Of a stretch of DNA of 64,000 nucleotides, positions 27,223 to 36,257 are shown piece after piece; within the stretch, counting starts at the first letter, position 1; each line of letters opens with the position of its first letter. Under the pieces are notes generated by a model that was not told the DNA's origin, searched no databases, and saw only the letters and a list, made by a program, of their open reading frames with translations. The DNA is taken from NCBI GenBank assembly GCA_017651245.1, contig JAGCDQ010000005.1, positions 1-64,000 of the forward strand, in the 5' to 3' direction. Source of the stretch: Bacteroidaceae bacterium (GTDB lineage: Bacteria; Bacteroidota; Bacteroidia; Bacteroidales; Bacteroidaceae). Both the position numbers and the translations under genes were made by a program.

Positions 27223-29004
27223 CTACTTGATGCTCTCCAAGAAATCGCGGAGCTGATCAGATTCCACGTCACCCATCTGATACTCTTTCTCAGCATCATC
27301 CTTGACCATCTTGAGCCACAAGGAGTACGCTTCCTCAGCTTCCTGCATCCAATGGTCGCGGTCAATGAAGAGGCTGTCACCACAATTCTGCATGACGAAG
27401 TTGGCGTATGCTTGTTCGTATTGCTGGTAGCTGCGATGAATCTGGCTGAGTATCTCTTTCAGTTCCTCTGCTGTACTGATGGCATTGCTCTCGATATCGC
27501 GCACCACACTGTCGAGTTCGCTCTTGGGAGCAAGCAAGCCCATCATGTCCACCCAACGACCGCCATTGCTCTCGTCGGTATCGGTGGTGTTGTTCTGGAA
27601 ACAGCGGTAGAGGAAGAGCTTGAGCACCAAGTCATAATACTGGATACCCTTGAGCAAGGCTGCCCGTTTGATTTTGCAGCCATGATAGGTGAACACTTCC
27701 GTACCCTCAGGATTCTTCTTGAGGAGGTCTTCGAGGATGCTCTTACCATCGAGGACTGACTGCACGATGTAAGGATTAGGGAAGGCGAAATTGATGATAT
27801 CGTTGCGAGAACTGAGCGGACGTTTGTCACGTTTCGGCCACTTGCCCACATCGCGCCAGGTGCCGACGGTGCGGATGTTGATACCAGGCACGAGGTTGGT
27901 CTCACGTCCTTCGGCAATGACGTAGCTGAAGGGGAGTTTCTGCACCTGTGGATGGTTCTGCACCTTACCCATCACCATAGAGAAGCTGCCGACGTGAGCT
28001 GGCCAAAGGATGTGACTGCCCGAAGCTGTCTTGCTGCCACGGTCCAACGTGCCCCAATGGATGGGACCCATCTTGTAGGCGTGGTTGCTCTGGTTAGTGC
28101 CTGAACCAGCATTATAGAACGAGAAGGCACCACCGATGAGAAGGGTGCTCTTGTGATGGCTTGTGGCGAAGGGACCACAGAAAGCAGCACAGGACTCTCC
28201 ATTATCCATGTAGCTGTTGGCAAAGAAGACGCTCGCCTCGGAAGAGAAGCCTTTTCCAATATGGACGGATTCACCCACGAAACTACAATATACCTTTGCG
28301 CCGTCAATCACACTCGCACCAGCTGCCACGACACTGTCTTCAATGATGACATCGGAACCGATGAGTGTGCTGGCATCGTCTGTGCTAAGAATGGTGCAGT
28401 TGTTCAGTTTGCAACTGCCCTGCACCTCGCATCCCTCACCGATGCGCACATTGCTCATCTCTTTGACATCCACCACACGGGAACCCGCTCCGATGTGTGG
28501 AGTGGAAGTTTGCGTATTAAAGGCTGAGAGTTGAGCGTTTGCCAACTTCCTGGCACTGCTGAAGTTCACCATCAGCCATGCCAGTTGGGCTGTCAACCCT
28601 TCGAAGATGATGATGTTGGCATCACCTCCCTCGTTCAGCACAGAAATCTCCGTGCCATTGCCGAAGGTGCTATCCTCCTGATTGGTAATGATGCCGATGT
28701 TCGCCACATAGCAGCGGTCACCGATTTGTGTATTGGAAATGTAGCCACGCACATTCTCCACCAGACAATCATCACCAATAGTCACATTCCGCAAGGTGGC
28801 ATTGCGTACGCAGCAACGGCGACGGAATCCCTCTTCCACCTCGACAGAGCCACTGAGACCACCTATTTCCACGTGACCATAGAGCAGCACGTTTGACATT
28901 TGTGAAGGCACGAAAGCCTCATCCACCAAGATGTCCGACCAATCTTCAGCCCAACATCCACGCTCTTCCAACTGAGCGATTTCCTGTACAGTTAGTTCTC
29001 TCAT
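27223..29004 (-). CDS. DUF4954-family left-handed beta-helix protein
   Basis: A 593-aa cytoplasmic protein without a signal peptide. Residues about 45-300 show hexapeptide-like turns (IGDDCLVENV, IGDRCYVANIG, IGEGCEVQGS, IGSDVIIEDSVV), which predict a left-handed beta-helix like that of acyltransferases and sugar-nucleotide pyrophosphorylases. The C-terminal 250 residues are mostly helical. It matches the Bacteroidetes family DUF4954, whose reaction is not established to my knowledge. Its ATG overlaps the hflX stop (ATGA), so it is translated with hflX. Confidence 0.8.
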   Translation of the reverse strand: MRELTVQEIAQLEERGCWAEDWSDILVDEAFVPSQMSNVLLYGHVEIGGLSGSVEVEEGFRRRCCVRNATLRNVTIGDDCLVENVRGYISNTQIGDRCYVANIGIITNQEDSTFGNGTEISVLNEGGDANIIIFEGLTAQLAWLMVNFSSARKLANAQLSAFNTQTSTPHIGAGSRVVDVKEMSNVRIGEGCEVQGSCKLNNCTILSTDDASTLIGSDVIIEDSVVAAGASVIDGAKVYCSFVGESVHIGKGFSSEASVFFANSYMDNGESCAAFCGPFATSHHKSTLLIGGAFSFYNAGSGTNQSNHAYKMGPIHWGTLDRGSKTASGSHILWPAHVGSFSMVMGKVQNHPQVQKLPFSYVIAEGRETNLVPGINIRTVGTWRDVGKWPKRDKRPLSSRNDIINFAFPNPYIVQSVLDGKSILEDLLKKNPEGTEVFTYHGCKIKRAALLKGIQYYDLVLKLFLYRCFQNNTTDTDESNGGRWVDMMGLLAPKSELDSVVRDIESNAISTAEELKEILSQIHRSYQQYEQAYANFVMQNCGDSLFIDRDHWMQEAEEAYSLWLKMVKDDAEKEYQMGDVESDQLRDFLESIK

Positions 29005-30242
29005 TCTATTTCTCCGTTTGTGTTATAATTATCATACAAAAAGTCATTGTAAGGGTATTTCTGCACATGTAGCTCACGAACTCGCTTGTAAAGCAGTTCC
29101 CTCAGTTCATCGATGTGCTCACGCTCCTTGGCTGAGATGAAGAAGCAGTTGTCGTTCAACTTCGCCATCCACGTCTTCATCAGCTCATCCAGAGGAATGT
29201 TCTCCTTGGTACGTGGCGTCAGGTCATCAGCCTCCTTCTCCACCCAAGTGTAGGCATCAATCTTGTTGAAGAGAATCATCTGGGGCTTGTCAGCACATCC
29301 GAGGTCGCCCAAAGTCTTGTCCACCACCTGTATCTGCTCTTCGAAGTCGGGGTGACTGATATCCACCACATGCAAGAGGAGGTCGGCTTCACGTACCTCG
29401 TCGAGGGTACTCTTGAACGACTCCACCAAATCGGTCGGCAACTTGCGGATGAAACCCACCGTGTCAGAAAGGAGGAAAGGCAAATTCTCGATGATGACCT
29501 TCCGAACCGTCGTGTCGAGGGTGGCGAAAAGCTTGTTCTCAGCAAAGATGTCACTCTTCGAAAGCAGGTTCATCAAGGTCGATTTGCCCACATTCGTATA
29601 TCCCACCAATGCCACACGGATGAGTCTTCCACGATTTTTTCGCTGGGTGGTTTTCTGCTGGTCGATCTCCACCAGTCGCTGTTTCAGCAGGGAGATGCGA
29701 TGACGGATGATGCGTTGGTCCATCTCCAGCTGCGTCTCACCAGGACCACGAAGTCCCACACTACCACCTCGCTGACGTTCCAAGTGTGTCCACAGTCGAG
29801 TCAGTCGTGGCAACATATATCGATATTGCGCCAGCTCCACCTGGGTCTTTGCCGCTGCCGTCTGGGCACGCATGGCAAAGATGTCGAGAATAAGGCTCGT
29901 TCGGTCGAGAATCTTCACCTTCAACGCCTGCTCAATGTTTCGTATCTGCTTAGCTGACAGTTCATCATCGAAGATGACCATACCCACAGGATCCTCTTCG
30001 TCTTCCTTCTGCTTGATGAACGCCGCAATCTCCTCCAACTTTCCACTACCAATATAGGTGATGCTGCTCGGACCATTCACCCGTTGCGTGAACCTTCGGA
30101 TGACCTTGGCACCAGCTGTTTCTGCCAGAAACTCCAGCTCATTCAGGTATTCCGTCGTCTTCCGTTCGTCTTGCTGAGGGGTGATGAGACCCACGATGGC
30201 AGCGGTCTCCACTTTCGTCTCAGATATGATAAATTCTTTCAT
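29001..30242 (-). CDS. hflX: Ribosome-associated GTPase HflX
   Basis: HflX splits or rescues stalled ribosomes under stress. The 413-aa product has the N-terminal HflX domain (GPSSITYIGSGKLEEIAAF, GLRGPGETQLEMDQR) and a G domain with P-loop GYTNVGKSTLMNLL, G3 DTVGFIRKLP and G4 FNKIDAY. I chose the ATG at 30242 (MKEFIISETKVETAAIVG); the frame is open for 35 more codons upstream, but that stretch covers the promoter and a tandem-repeat spacer and is not protein-like. It overlaps the DUF4954 start by 4 bp. Confidence 0.95.
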   Translation of the reverse strand: MKEFIISETKVETAAIVGLITPQQDERKTTEYLNELEFLAETAGAKVIRRFTQRVNGPSSITYIGSGKLEEIAAFIKQKEDEEDPVGMVIFDDELSAKQIRNIEQALKVKILDRTSLILDIFAMRAQTAAAKTQVELAQYRYMLPRLTRLWTHLERQRGGSVGLRGPGETQLEMDQRIIRHRISLLKQRLVEIDQQKTTQRKNRGRLIRVALVGYTNVGKSTLMNLLSKSDIFAENKLFATLDTTVRKVIIENLPFLLSDTVGFIRKLPTDLVESFKSTLDEVREADLLLHVVDISHPDFEEQIQVVDKTLGDLGCADKPQMILFNKIDAYTWVEKEADDLTPRTKENIPLDELMKTWMAKLNDNCFFISAKEREHIDELRELLYKRVRELHVQKYPYNDFLYDNYNTNGEIE

Positions 30243-30261
30243 GCATGTTTGTATTTGGTTG

Positions 30262-30269
30262 CAAAGATA
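30262..30269 (-). promoter_or_regulatory. -7 box of the hflX promoter
   Basis: TATCTTTG on the minus strand, 19 bp before the ATG at 30242. It supports that start over the longer open frame. Confidence 0.6.
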
Positions 30270-30276
30270 GAAAAAA

Positions 30277-30385
30277 AGAATTGAAGAATTGAAGAATTGA
30301 AGGATTGAAGTGATTATATAGCCTGTTTTTTCATCCCATATTTTCAATTTTTCAATCTTTCAATTCTCCAATTCTCCAATTTTCC
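30277..30385. repeat. Mirrored 8-mer repeat arrays between divergent genes
   Basis: The left array (30277-30310) is built of GAATTGAA units and the right array (30341-30385) of TTCAATTC/TCCAATTC units. They are inverted with respect to each other across a 30-bp centre, so they could pair as a long imperfect hairpin. Each array reads as TTCAATTC in the sense of the gene it precedes. Confidence 0.8.
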
Positions 30386-30386
30386 G

Positions 30387-30394
30387 TACCTTTG
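30387..30394 (+). promoter_or_regulatory. -7 box of the GT4-GT2 promoter
   Basis: TACCTTTG, 15 bp before the ATG at 30410. The upstream -33 region is occupied by the 8-mer repeat array. Confidence 0.55.
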
Positions 30395-30409
30395 CACCCG
30401 ATTTTAAGA

Positions 30410-31651
30410 ATGAGAGTCCTAATCATTAACACATCTGAGCGTGTCGGTGGTGCAGCGATTGCTGCCAATCGTCTCATGGAAGCCTTGAAGAAGAATGGTG
30501 TCAAGGTCAAGATGCTTGTACGCGATAAACAAACCGACCATCTCACGGTGATTCCTGTAGGAAACAACTGGATGCAGCCGTTCAAATTCCTCTGGGAACG
30601 TCTGTGTATCTTCATTGCCAACAACTTCAGCCGGAAGAACCTCTTTCAGGTGGATATTGCCAACACAGGAACTGACATCACGGAACTTTCCGAGTTCCAA
30701 AGGGCGGATGTCATCCACTTACATTGGGTCAACCAAGGATTCCTCTCCCTGTCTGACATTGACAAGATTTTCCAATCAGGCAAGCGAGTGGTCATCACCA
30801 TGCATGACCAATGGTATTTCACAGGCATTTGCCACTATTCAGGTGATTGTCAGAAATATACGAGCCAGTGCAAAGACTGCCCGTTAATGAGTGGAAAGCT
30901 GTGTGGCGACCTTGCCAAGAACGTATTCCTGAAGAAAAAGAAGATGTATGGCAATGCCTCACTGACCTTTGTAGGGTGCAGCCAATGGATGGCAGATTTG
31001 GCAAAAACGTCGAAACTGACACTGGGACAGAAGGTGATCAGCATTCCCAACGCCATCAACACGGAGCGTTTCTGCCCGATGGACAAGATGGAGGCACGTG
31101 AAGCGTTCCACTTGCCCAAAGACAAGCAGCTGTTGCTTTTCGGCTGTCAACGTATCACCGATGAGCGCAAGGGATTCAAGTTGCTGGTGGAGGCTTTGCA
31201 ACTCATCAAGAAAACCCATCCCGATGTTGCCCAAGCCACAGAAGTAGTGGTAGTAGGTGGTGAGGCAGAGAATGTGCGCAGTCAGGTTCCTTTCGACATC
31301 ATCCCTGTCAATTATGTCAGCGACCCAAAACGTATGGTGCAGTTGTACAATGCCGTGGATGTGTATGTCACTTCTTCTCTCCAAGATAACCTGCCCAACA
31401 CCATCATGGAGGCGATGGCGTGTGGCACTCCTTGTGTAGGTTTCAGGGTGGGCGGCATCTCAGAAATGATTGACCACAAGGAAACAGGCTATGTGGCGAC
31501 CTACAAAGATGCGCAGGACTTTGCGGATGGCATCCTATGGACACTCGTTGCCGACCATACAACCCTGAGCCGACATGCACGCAACAAGGTCATGGTCACC
31601 TATAGTGAAAATGCTGTGGCACGCAAATACATCGAGGTCTATGAGGATTAG
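30410..31651 (+). CDS. GT4-family glycosyltransferase
   Basis: A 413-aa GT-B fold enzyme. The N-terminal acceptor domain begins MRVLIINTSERVGGAAIAAN; the C-terminal donor domain contains LFGCQRITDERKGFKLLVEA, VDVYVTSSLQDNLPNTIMEA and the GT4 ending CGTPCVGFRVGG. It contains a cysteine-rich middle segment (CHYSGDCQKYTSQCKDCPL) seen in a subset of polysaccharide GT4 enzymes. It probably transfers a sugar during LPS or exopolysaccharide assembly. Its end overlaps the following GT2 start by 11 bp. Confidence 0.88.
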   Translation: MRVLIINTSERVGGAAIAANRLMEALKKNGVKVKMLVRDKQTDHLTVIPVGNNWMQPFKFLWERLCIFIANNFSRKNLFQVDIANTGTDITELSEFQRADVIHLHWVNQGFLSLSDIDKIFQSGKRVVITMHDQWYFTGICHYSGDCQKYTSQCKDCPLMSGKLCGDLAKNVFLKKKKMYGNASLTFVGCSQWMADLAKTSKLTLGQKVISIPNAINTERFCPMDKMEAREAFHLPKDKQLLLFGCQRITDERKGFKLLVEALQLIKKTHPDVAQATEVVVVGGEAENVRSQVPFDIIPVNYVSDPKRMVQLYNAVDVYVTSSLQDNLPNTIMEAMACGTPCVGFRVGGISEMIDHKETGYVATYKDAQDFADGILWTLVADHTTLSRHARNKVMVTYSENAVARKYIEVYED

Positions 31652-32381
31652 CATCATCACCGTCACATACAATGCAGAAGCCACCATCGAACGAACCTTG
31701 GAAAGTGTGGCACAACAGACTTATCCAGACGTTGAGCACCTCATCATCGATGGAGCTTCCAAGGACAGAACGCTGGAAATAGCCCATCGCTATCCCCATG
31801 CCATCGTATTCAGCGAACCCGATCACGGTCTCTACGATGCGATGAACAAAGGGCTGAAAAAAGCGACTGGTGACTATCTCTGCTTTCTCAACGCAGGAGA
31901 CAAGCTCCACAGCCAAGAGACATTGGCACATATCGCACAGGCTCAGGAGAATACGACTCATCCAGCAATTGCCGTCCTCTATGGAGACACCCACATAGTA
32001 GATAATGAGGGCACTTTCATTCGCAACCGTCGTCTCACCCCTCCAGAACACCTCACCTGGAAGAGCTTCAAACAGGGTATGCTCGTCTGTCATCAGGCAT
32101 TCTACATCAATCGTCAGATTGCCCTTCCCTACGACACCACCTATCGGTTCTCTGCCGATTTCGACTGGTGCATCCGCTGCATGAAGGAGGGGGAGAAGCA
32201 GGGCATGCAGAACCTCTATATTCAGGAGCCAATAGCTGACTATCTGTCTGAAGGAATGACGACAGCCAACCATAAGGCTTCCCTCAAGGAAAGATTCAGG
32301 ATAATGGCAAAGCACTATGGGCTTTTGTCTACTATTATACAACACATTTGGTTTATATTCAGAGTATTAGTTAGAAAGTAA
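31641..32381 (+). CDS. GT2-family glycosyltransferase, WcaE-like
   Basis: A 246-aa GT-A enzyme starting MRISIITVTYNAEATIERTL, with HLIIDGASKDRTLEI and DYLCFLNAGDKLHS in place of a classical DxD, as in the WcaE-type branch. I chose the ATG at 31641, which overlaps the end of the GT4 gene by 11 bp; earlier in-frame starts lie inside that gene. The two glycosyltransferases probably act in succession on one glycan (inference from coupling). Confidence 0.87.
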   Translation: MRISIITVTYNAEATIERTLESVAQQTYPDVEHLIIDGASKDRTLEIAHRYPHAIVFSEPDHGLYDAMNKGLKKATGDYLCFLNAGDKLHSQETLAHIAQAQENTTHPAIAVLYGDTHIVDNEGTFIRNRRLTPPEHLTWKSFKQGMLVCHQAFYINRQIALPYDTTYRFSADFDWCIRCMKEGEKQGMQNLYIQEPIADYLSEGMTTANHKASLKERFRIMAKHYGLLSTIIQHIWFIFRVLVRK

Positions 32382-32388
32382 AGTAAGC

Positions 32389-34074
32389 ATGAAGAGATTT
32401 CGTCCTTCTAAGCCTGAGCTGTTCAACACGCTCAAAAATTACAACAAGCAGAAATTCACAGCCGATCTCATGTCAGGTATCATCGTAGGTATCGTCGCCC
32501 TACCACTTGCTATCGCATTCGGCATTGCATCAGGGGTGTCACCAGAAAAGGGCATCCTCACCGCCATTATTGCAGGCTTTGCCATCAGTGCTTTTGGTGG
32601 CAGCCGCGTACAGATTGGTGGACCTACGGGTGCCTTCATCATCATTATCTATGGCATCATCCAGCAATACGGACTCACTGGGCTTGCCATCGCCACAGTG
32701 ATGGCTGGTCTTTTCCTCATTTTGCTGGGTGTCTTGCGACTCGGCACCATCATCCGCTACATTCCCTACCCCATCATCGTGGGTTTCACAAGCGGTATCG
32801 CACTCACCATCTTCTCCACCCAAGTGAAAGATTTGTTAGGACTCCACATCGAAGGTGCCGTTCCTGCCGACTTCATTGAGAAATGGATTTGTTACTTCCA
32901 AAATTTCAGCACAATGGACCTTGCCACAGCCATCGTCGGCATCCTCTCTGTGGTGATTATTGCCTGCACACCTTTCCTCAGCAAGAAAGTGCCTGGTTCA
33001 CTCGTTGCCATCATCGTCATGACGGTGGCTGGTATCATCATGACGAACTACTTTGGCATTCATGTTGACACCATCGGTGACCGTTTCGAAATCAACCCGT
33101 CACTGCCAGAAGCAGATGTTCCCTCCCTCGATTGGGACAACATCAAGGGGCTGATTTCACCAGCCATCACCATTGCTGTGTTGGGTGCCATCGAGAGTCT
33201 CCTTTCTGCCACAGTCGCAGATGGTATCATTGGTCACAAGCACGATTCCAACCAAGAGCTCATTGGTCAGGGTATTGCCAATGTGCTGAGTCCTATCTTT
33301 GGCGGTATTCCTGCCACAGGAGCCATTGCACGTACGATGACCAACATCAACAATGGAGGAAAAACTCCTATTGCTGGCATTATTCATGCCATCGTATTGC
33401 TGTTGATTTATTTCTTCCTCATGCCATACGCCAAATACATCCCTATGGCTTGCTTGGCTGGTGTGCTCGTGGTGGTCAGCTACAACATGAGTGGTTGGCG
33501 CACCATCCGAGAGATGATGCACAATCCCAAGAGCGACACCTTCGTGCTCTGGCTCACTTTCATCCTCACAGTCATCTTCGACCTCACGATTGCAATTGAG
33601 GTGGGATTGATGCTTGCCTGTCTGCTCTGCATGCGCCGTATGGCTGAAACCACCCAAGTCAGCGTGCTCACTGATGATGACGAGATTGACCCAACGGCAG
33701 AAACCGACTTGGCTGAGAACCCGAACATTGAGCACTTGACCATTCCTGAGCAAGTGGAGGTTTATGAAATCAACGGCCCTTACTTCTTCGGCATTGCCAA
33801 CAAGTTCGAGGAAGTGATGGTGCGTATGAAAGACCGTCCCAAGGTGCGTATCATTCGCATGCGTAAAGTGCCATTCATCGACTCCACAGGTATGCACAAC
33901 CTCACGAACCTCATTGAGATGTCGAAGAAAGAGGGCATCAAGATCATCCTCTCAGGTGTCAATGACTACGTGCGTAGTGTACTGGTCAAGAATGGCTTCA
34001 ACGAACTCATTGGCGAAGAGAACATCTGTCCCAACATCAATGTTGCTTTGGAAAAAGCAAAAGCTACGAATTAA
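32389..34074 (+). CDS. SulP-family anion transporter with STAS domain
   Basis: A 561-aa inner-membrane protein of the SulP/SLC26 family, which carries sulfate, bicarbonate or related anions. The transport domain (about 20-415, some 11-14 helices) has ADLMSGIIVGIVALPLAIAF and GLFGGIPATGAIART-type pore residues (seen as GGIPATGAIARTMTNINNGG). A C-terminal STAS domain (about 440-560) contains RMRKVPFIDSTGMHNL. It lies 7 bp after the GT2 gene on the same strand. Substrate cannot be assigned. Confidence 0.93.
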   Translation: MKRFRPSKPELFNTLKNYNKQKFTADLMSGIIVGIVALPLAIAFGIASGVSPEKGILTAIIAGFAISAFGGSRVQIGGPTGAFIIIIYGIIQQYGLTGLAIATVMAGLFLILLGVLRLGTIIRYIPYPIIVGFTSGIALTIFSTQVKDLLGLHIEGAVPADFIEKWICYFQNFSTMDLATAIVGILSVVIIACTPFLSKKVPGSLVAIIVMTVAGIIMTNYFGIHVDTIGDRFEINPSLPEADVPSLDWDNIKGLISPAITIAVLGAIESLLSATVADGIIGHKHDSNQELIGQGIANVLSPIFGGIPATGAIARTMTNINNGGKTPIAGIIHAIVLLLIYFFLMPYAKYIPMACLAGVLVVVSYNMSGWRTIREMMHNPKSDTFVLWLTFILTVIFDLTIAIEVGLMLACLLCMRRMAETTQVSVLTDDDEIDPTAETDLAENPNIEHLTIPEQVEVYEINGPYFFGIANKFEEVMVRMKDRPKVRIIRMRKVPFIDSTGMHNLTNLIEMSKKEGIKIILSGVNDYVRSVLVKNGFNELIGEENICPNINVALEKAKATN

Positions 34075-34385
34075 GGCATCTGTGTAATGGCACAATCACA
34101 TTTTACATATTTCGGGAATATGGAATAAGAAAATAAAAGAGTCTTTTTCATAATTGACAAATATTTAAAGTGATAATCATTACTCACTTCCTTTCATTGA
34201 GAGTGACAACCACGAATCGTAGGGATTGGACAAATGATACGTTGAATCAAACGACTTGTCCCAGATATATTCTATCCTAGTTTAGGGATACTAATTAACA
34301 TTCTTAATCTTCCAAGGATAACGGCGGAGTTCTTGGTTTAGCTATAACTCGGCCATGTTTCAATCTTTATAGAAAAGCTTCAAAA
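34075..34385. other. Gene-free AT-rich spacer after the SulP gene
   Basis: No convincing reading frame, RNA gene or strong terminator is visible. It holds only dispersed AT-rich sequence, and it precedes the phased four-site array. Base composition drops here compared with the SulP gene, marking the left edge of the accessory segment. Confidence 0.5.
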
Positions 34386-34472
34386 AAATACTTAAGTGTT
34401 TTCTTTTAAACGCTTAACTGTTTTCCATATAAACACTTAACTGTTTTTGAAGAATCAGTTAAGTGTTATTTT
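34386..34472. repeat. Phased four-site CTTAA array, copy A
   Basis: Four short palindromic cores (CTTAAGTGTT, CTTAACTGTT, CTTAACTGTT, CAGTTAAGTG) start at about 34391, 34413, 34436 and 34458, spaced 22, 23 and 22 bp. Flanks are T- and A-rich. The same arrangement, with the same spacing, occurs at 63415-63497. It lies 55 bp upstream of the accessory cassette's first ATG, so it may be an operator array or part of a small repeated element. Confidence 0.85.
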
Positions 34473-34527
34473 CACCAAATTAAAATTGTCCATTTATAGT
34501 GTGAATTCTGCAAAATATTCTCAAAAG

Positions 34528-34773
34528 ATGTCCGAAATCACACCCGAAATGTTAAATCCCTTTCAAAAGGGAGTCATATATTTGGAAATCTCAGATGGAC
34601 TCCCTAACTTTGCCATCACTACAATTCGGACTATTACACATATTCATTATTCACAGAGTGACATTGAAAACGATAATGGCGATTTGAGTTTCTGTGAAGC
34701 AGAGGATGGCATGATTATGTTGTCTTATTTAAATATGTGTAATTATGAACAAATTTTTTCCCACCCATCTTAA
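34528..34773 (+). CDS. 81-aa protein of unknown function
   Basis: It starts MSEITPEMLNPFQKGVIYLE and is acidic (ENDNGDLSFCEAEDGM), without a signal or membrane segment. I do not recognise it. The open frame extends to a TTG at 34447 inside the repeat array, but the ATG at 34528 is a better start. It overlaps the next gene by 29 bp in a different frame, which suggests coupling. It is the first gene after the phased array. It could be the remnant of a longer gene. Confidence 0.5.
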   Translation: MSEITPEMLNPFQKGVIYLEISDGLPNFAITTIRTITHIHYSQSDIENDNGDLSFCEAEDGMIMLSYLNMCNYEQIFSHPS

Positions 34774-36100
34774 GGCAAGACGTTCAAATGCCCTAAGACA
34801 TTTTTATACCAGTCGTTACCGTGCTGGTAGAAGTTCCACGACGAAGTCTCCTCGCAGCACTTCCCTGTGGGATTTGGTGCATAAATCCATGCCGTCTTCA
34901 CTTCCCCAGATTCTGGCACTGCAAAATCTTGACAGTGCGGACAAAAATGCTCTGTTGACCAACAAACATGCAGATTTCGAAATTCGCGTCATTTCCAGTG
35001 AACAAGCCAAAGAGACGCTCAAAAAAGGAACCCACATTCACATCTTGGGTGACGTGAGCCACATTTCCCAAAGAGAGATGCTAGCCAAGGCAAAGAAATT
35101 TGCTCCTATGTCAAGAATTTGTGTAAAGGACATCACCTTTTTCACTCCTCCCATCAAGTATGAAATGGAAGGCAATTTAATACTGTTAAAGAACATCCAT
35201 GGTCCCCAACCTAGTAAGTTGAGGAAATCTCTTCGCCTCACTTCTTCTCTCCAAGGAGGCGGATCCCCTGGTAGGATGGGGGGGATATTTGGCATGGCAC
35301 CTGCTATCAGTTCTGGCGGCATTCACTGTGCGCCAAGGTCAATGAATGTAAAAGATGGTGGTGATTCCGGGACGACACAGAATTATTCTGGCAACCTTGT
35401 TATGGAAAAAATGGTGTATGTCATGATTGAGGACACCAAGAAAGAAATCACCAAAGAAAAAAGAAAGATCAAACAGAAGGAACAATCGCTGGAACGACAA
35501 AAAACCGAGCTGGAAGAAAAAGAGAAAAAGCTGAACAAGCTCACAGAAATGTACCATACAGCCCAAAAGATGAATGAAGGGATAGCCACAGATGAGGAGG
35601 CAGTGAAGAAACTGAAGCAATTATCATTACCTAATGATGACACGAAACTGCTCTGCGAGAAATTCGAGGAGAACCTGTTGATGGTCACGTTGCTTGATGC
35701 CACTGAGCAATTCCTCGGACCAGATCATTTGCGTATTGAAGAGACGACAAAATGGTCAGACTATCACGTTGCCATCTGTTTACAGTACTATTTACATATC
35801 AATAAATTCGGGAATCCTTCATTGCTCTATGGTCTGCGAAGCAAATATTTCAACTATTTCAAGAGTGAGACAAAATTCAAAACATTACGCTCTTACAGAC
35901 AGTACTGTGCTGTTATGAGTCAACTTACAGAGAATGAATTTGACAGATTGATTCTTGACGGGATTGGCAGTGAAAATAATACGACTATTGGCAGAACTTC
36001 TTTACGTCAATGGTACAATACATATTGGCAGCTGTCTGCAATCTTTCAGAAACACATTTACGCTCCTCCATCCCAAGAGAAAACAGCAGAGAAACGTTGA
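34745..36100 (+). CDS. 451-aa coiled-coil protein of unknown function
   Basis: I do not recognise this family. Three parts are visible: a very basic N-terminus (residues 1-45, HLKARRSNALRHFYTSRYRA), an alpha/beta-like region (60-150, with ILGDVSHISQREMLAKAKKF) and a glycine/serine-rich linker (165-215). A charged coiled coil follows (about 225-285, KKEITKEKRKIKQKEQSLER) and then a helical C-terminal region (290-440). There is no signal peptide. The C-terminal domain resembles a helical replication- or DNA-associated fold only in general character. It overlaps the 81-aa gene and ends 113 bp before the promoter of the lysis-like cassette. Confidence 0.7.
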   Translation: MNKFFPTHLKARRSNALRHFYTSRYRAGRSSTTKSPRSTSLWDLVHKSMPSSLPQILALQNLDSADKNALLTNKHADFEIRVISSEQAKETLKKGTHIHILGDVSHISQREMLAKAKKFAPMSRICVKDITFFTPPIKYEMEGNLILLKNIHGPQPSKLRKSLRLTSSLQGGGSPGRMGGIFGMAPAISSGGIHCAPRSMNVKDGGDSGTTQNYSGNLVMEKMVYVMIEDTKKEITKEKRKIKQKEQSLERQKTELEEKEKKLNKLTEMYHTAQKMNEGIATDEEAVKKLKQLSLPNDDTKLLCEKFEENLLMVTLLDATEQFLGPDHLRIEETTKWSDYHVAICLQYYLHINKFGNPSLLYGLRSKYFNYFKSETKFKTLRSYRQYCAVMSQLTENEFDRLILDGIGSENNTTIGRTSLRQWYNTYWQLSAIFQKHIYAPPSQEKTAEKR

Positions 36101-36213
36101 AAAAATAAGATAAAACAGCTGTCACTGTCTTTATTCATTGATTCAAACATTTCAAAAATATCTTGTCAAGATATCGCGAAGTGTTTGAATTGTTTATGCC
36201 TTTTCAATCCTAG

Positions 36214-36257
36214 TATCTTTGCACCGTCAAAAGCATTTCCCGGGACGATGCAAAGAT
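36214..36257 (+). promoter_or_regulatory. Promoter box within an inverted repeat
   Basis: TATCTTTG (36214-36221) is the -7 element. ATCTTTGCA (36215-36223) is repeated inverted as TGCAAAGAT (36249-36257), 25 bp away. The second arm would also form a minus-strand -7-like box. It could be an operator or a divergent promoter; no -33 match is clear. Confidence 0.5.

Noticed and set aside
34386..34472. CRISPR-like array
   Set aside because: Cores are about 10 bp with 12-13 bp between them, only four units, and no cas genes are near. The inter-core sequence is T/A-rich and not spacer-like.
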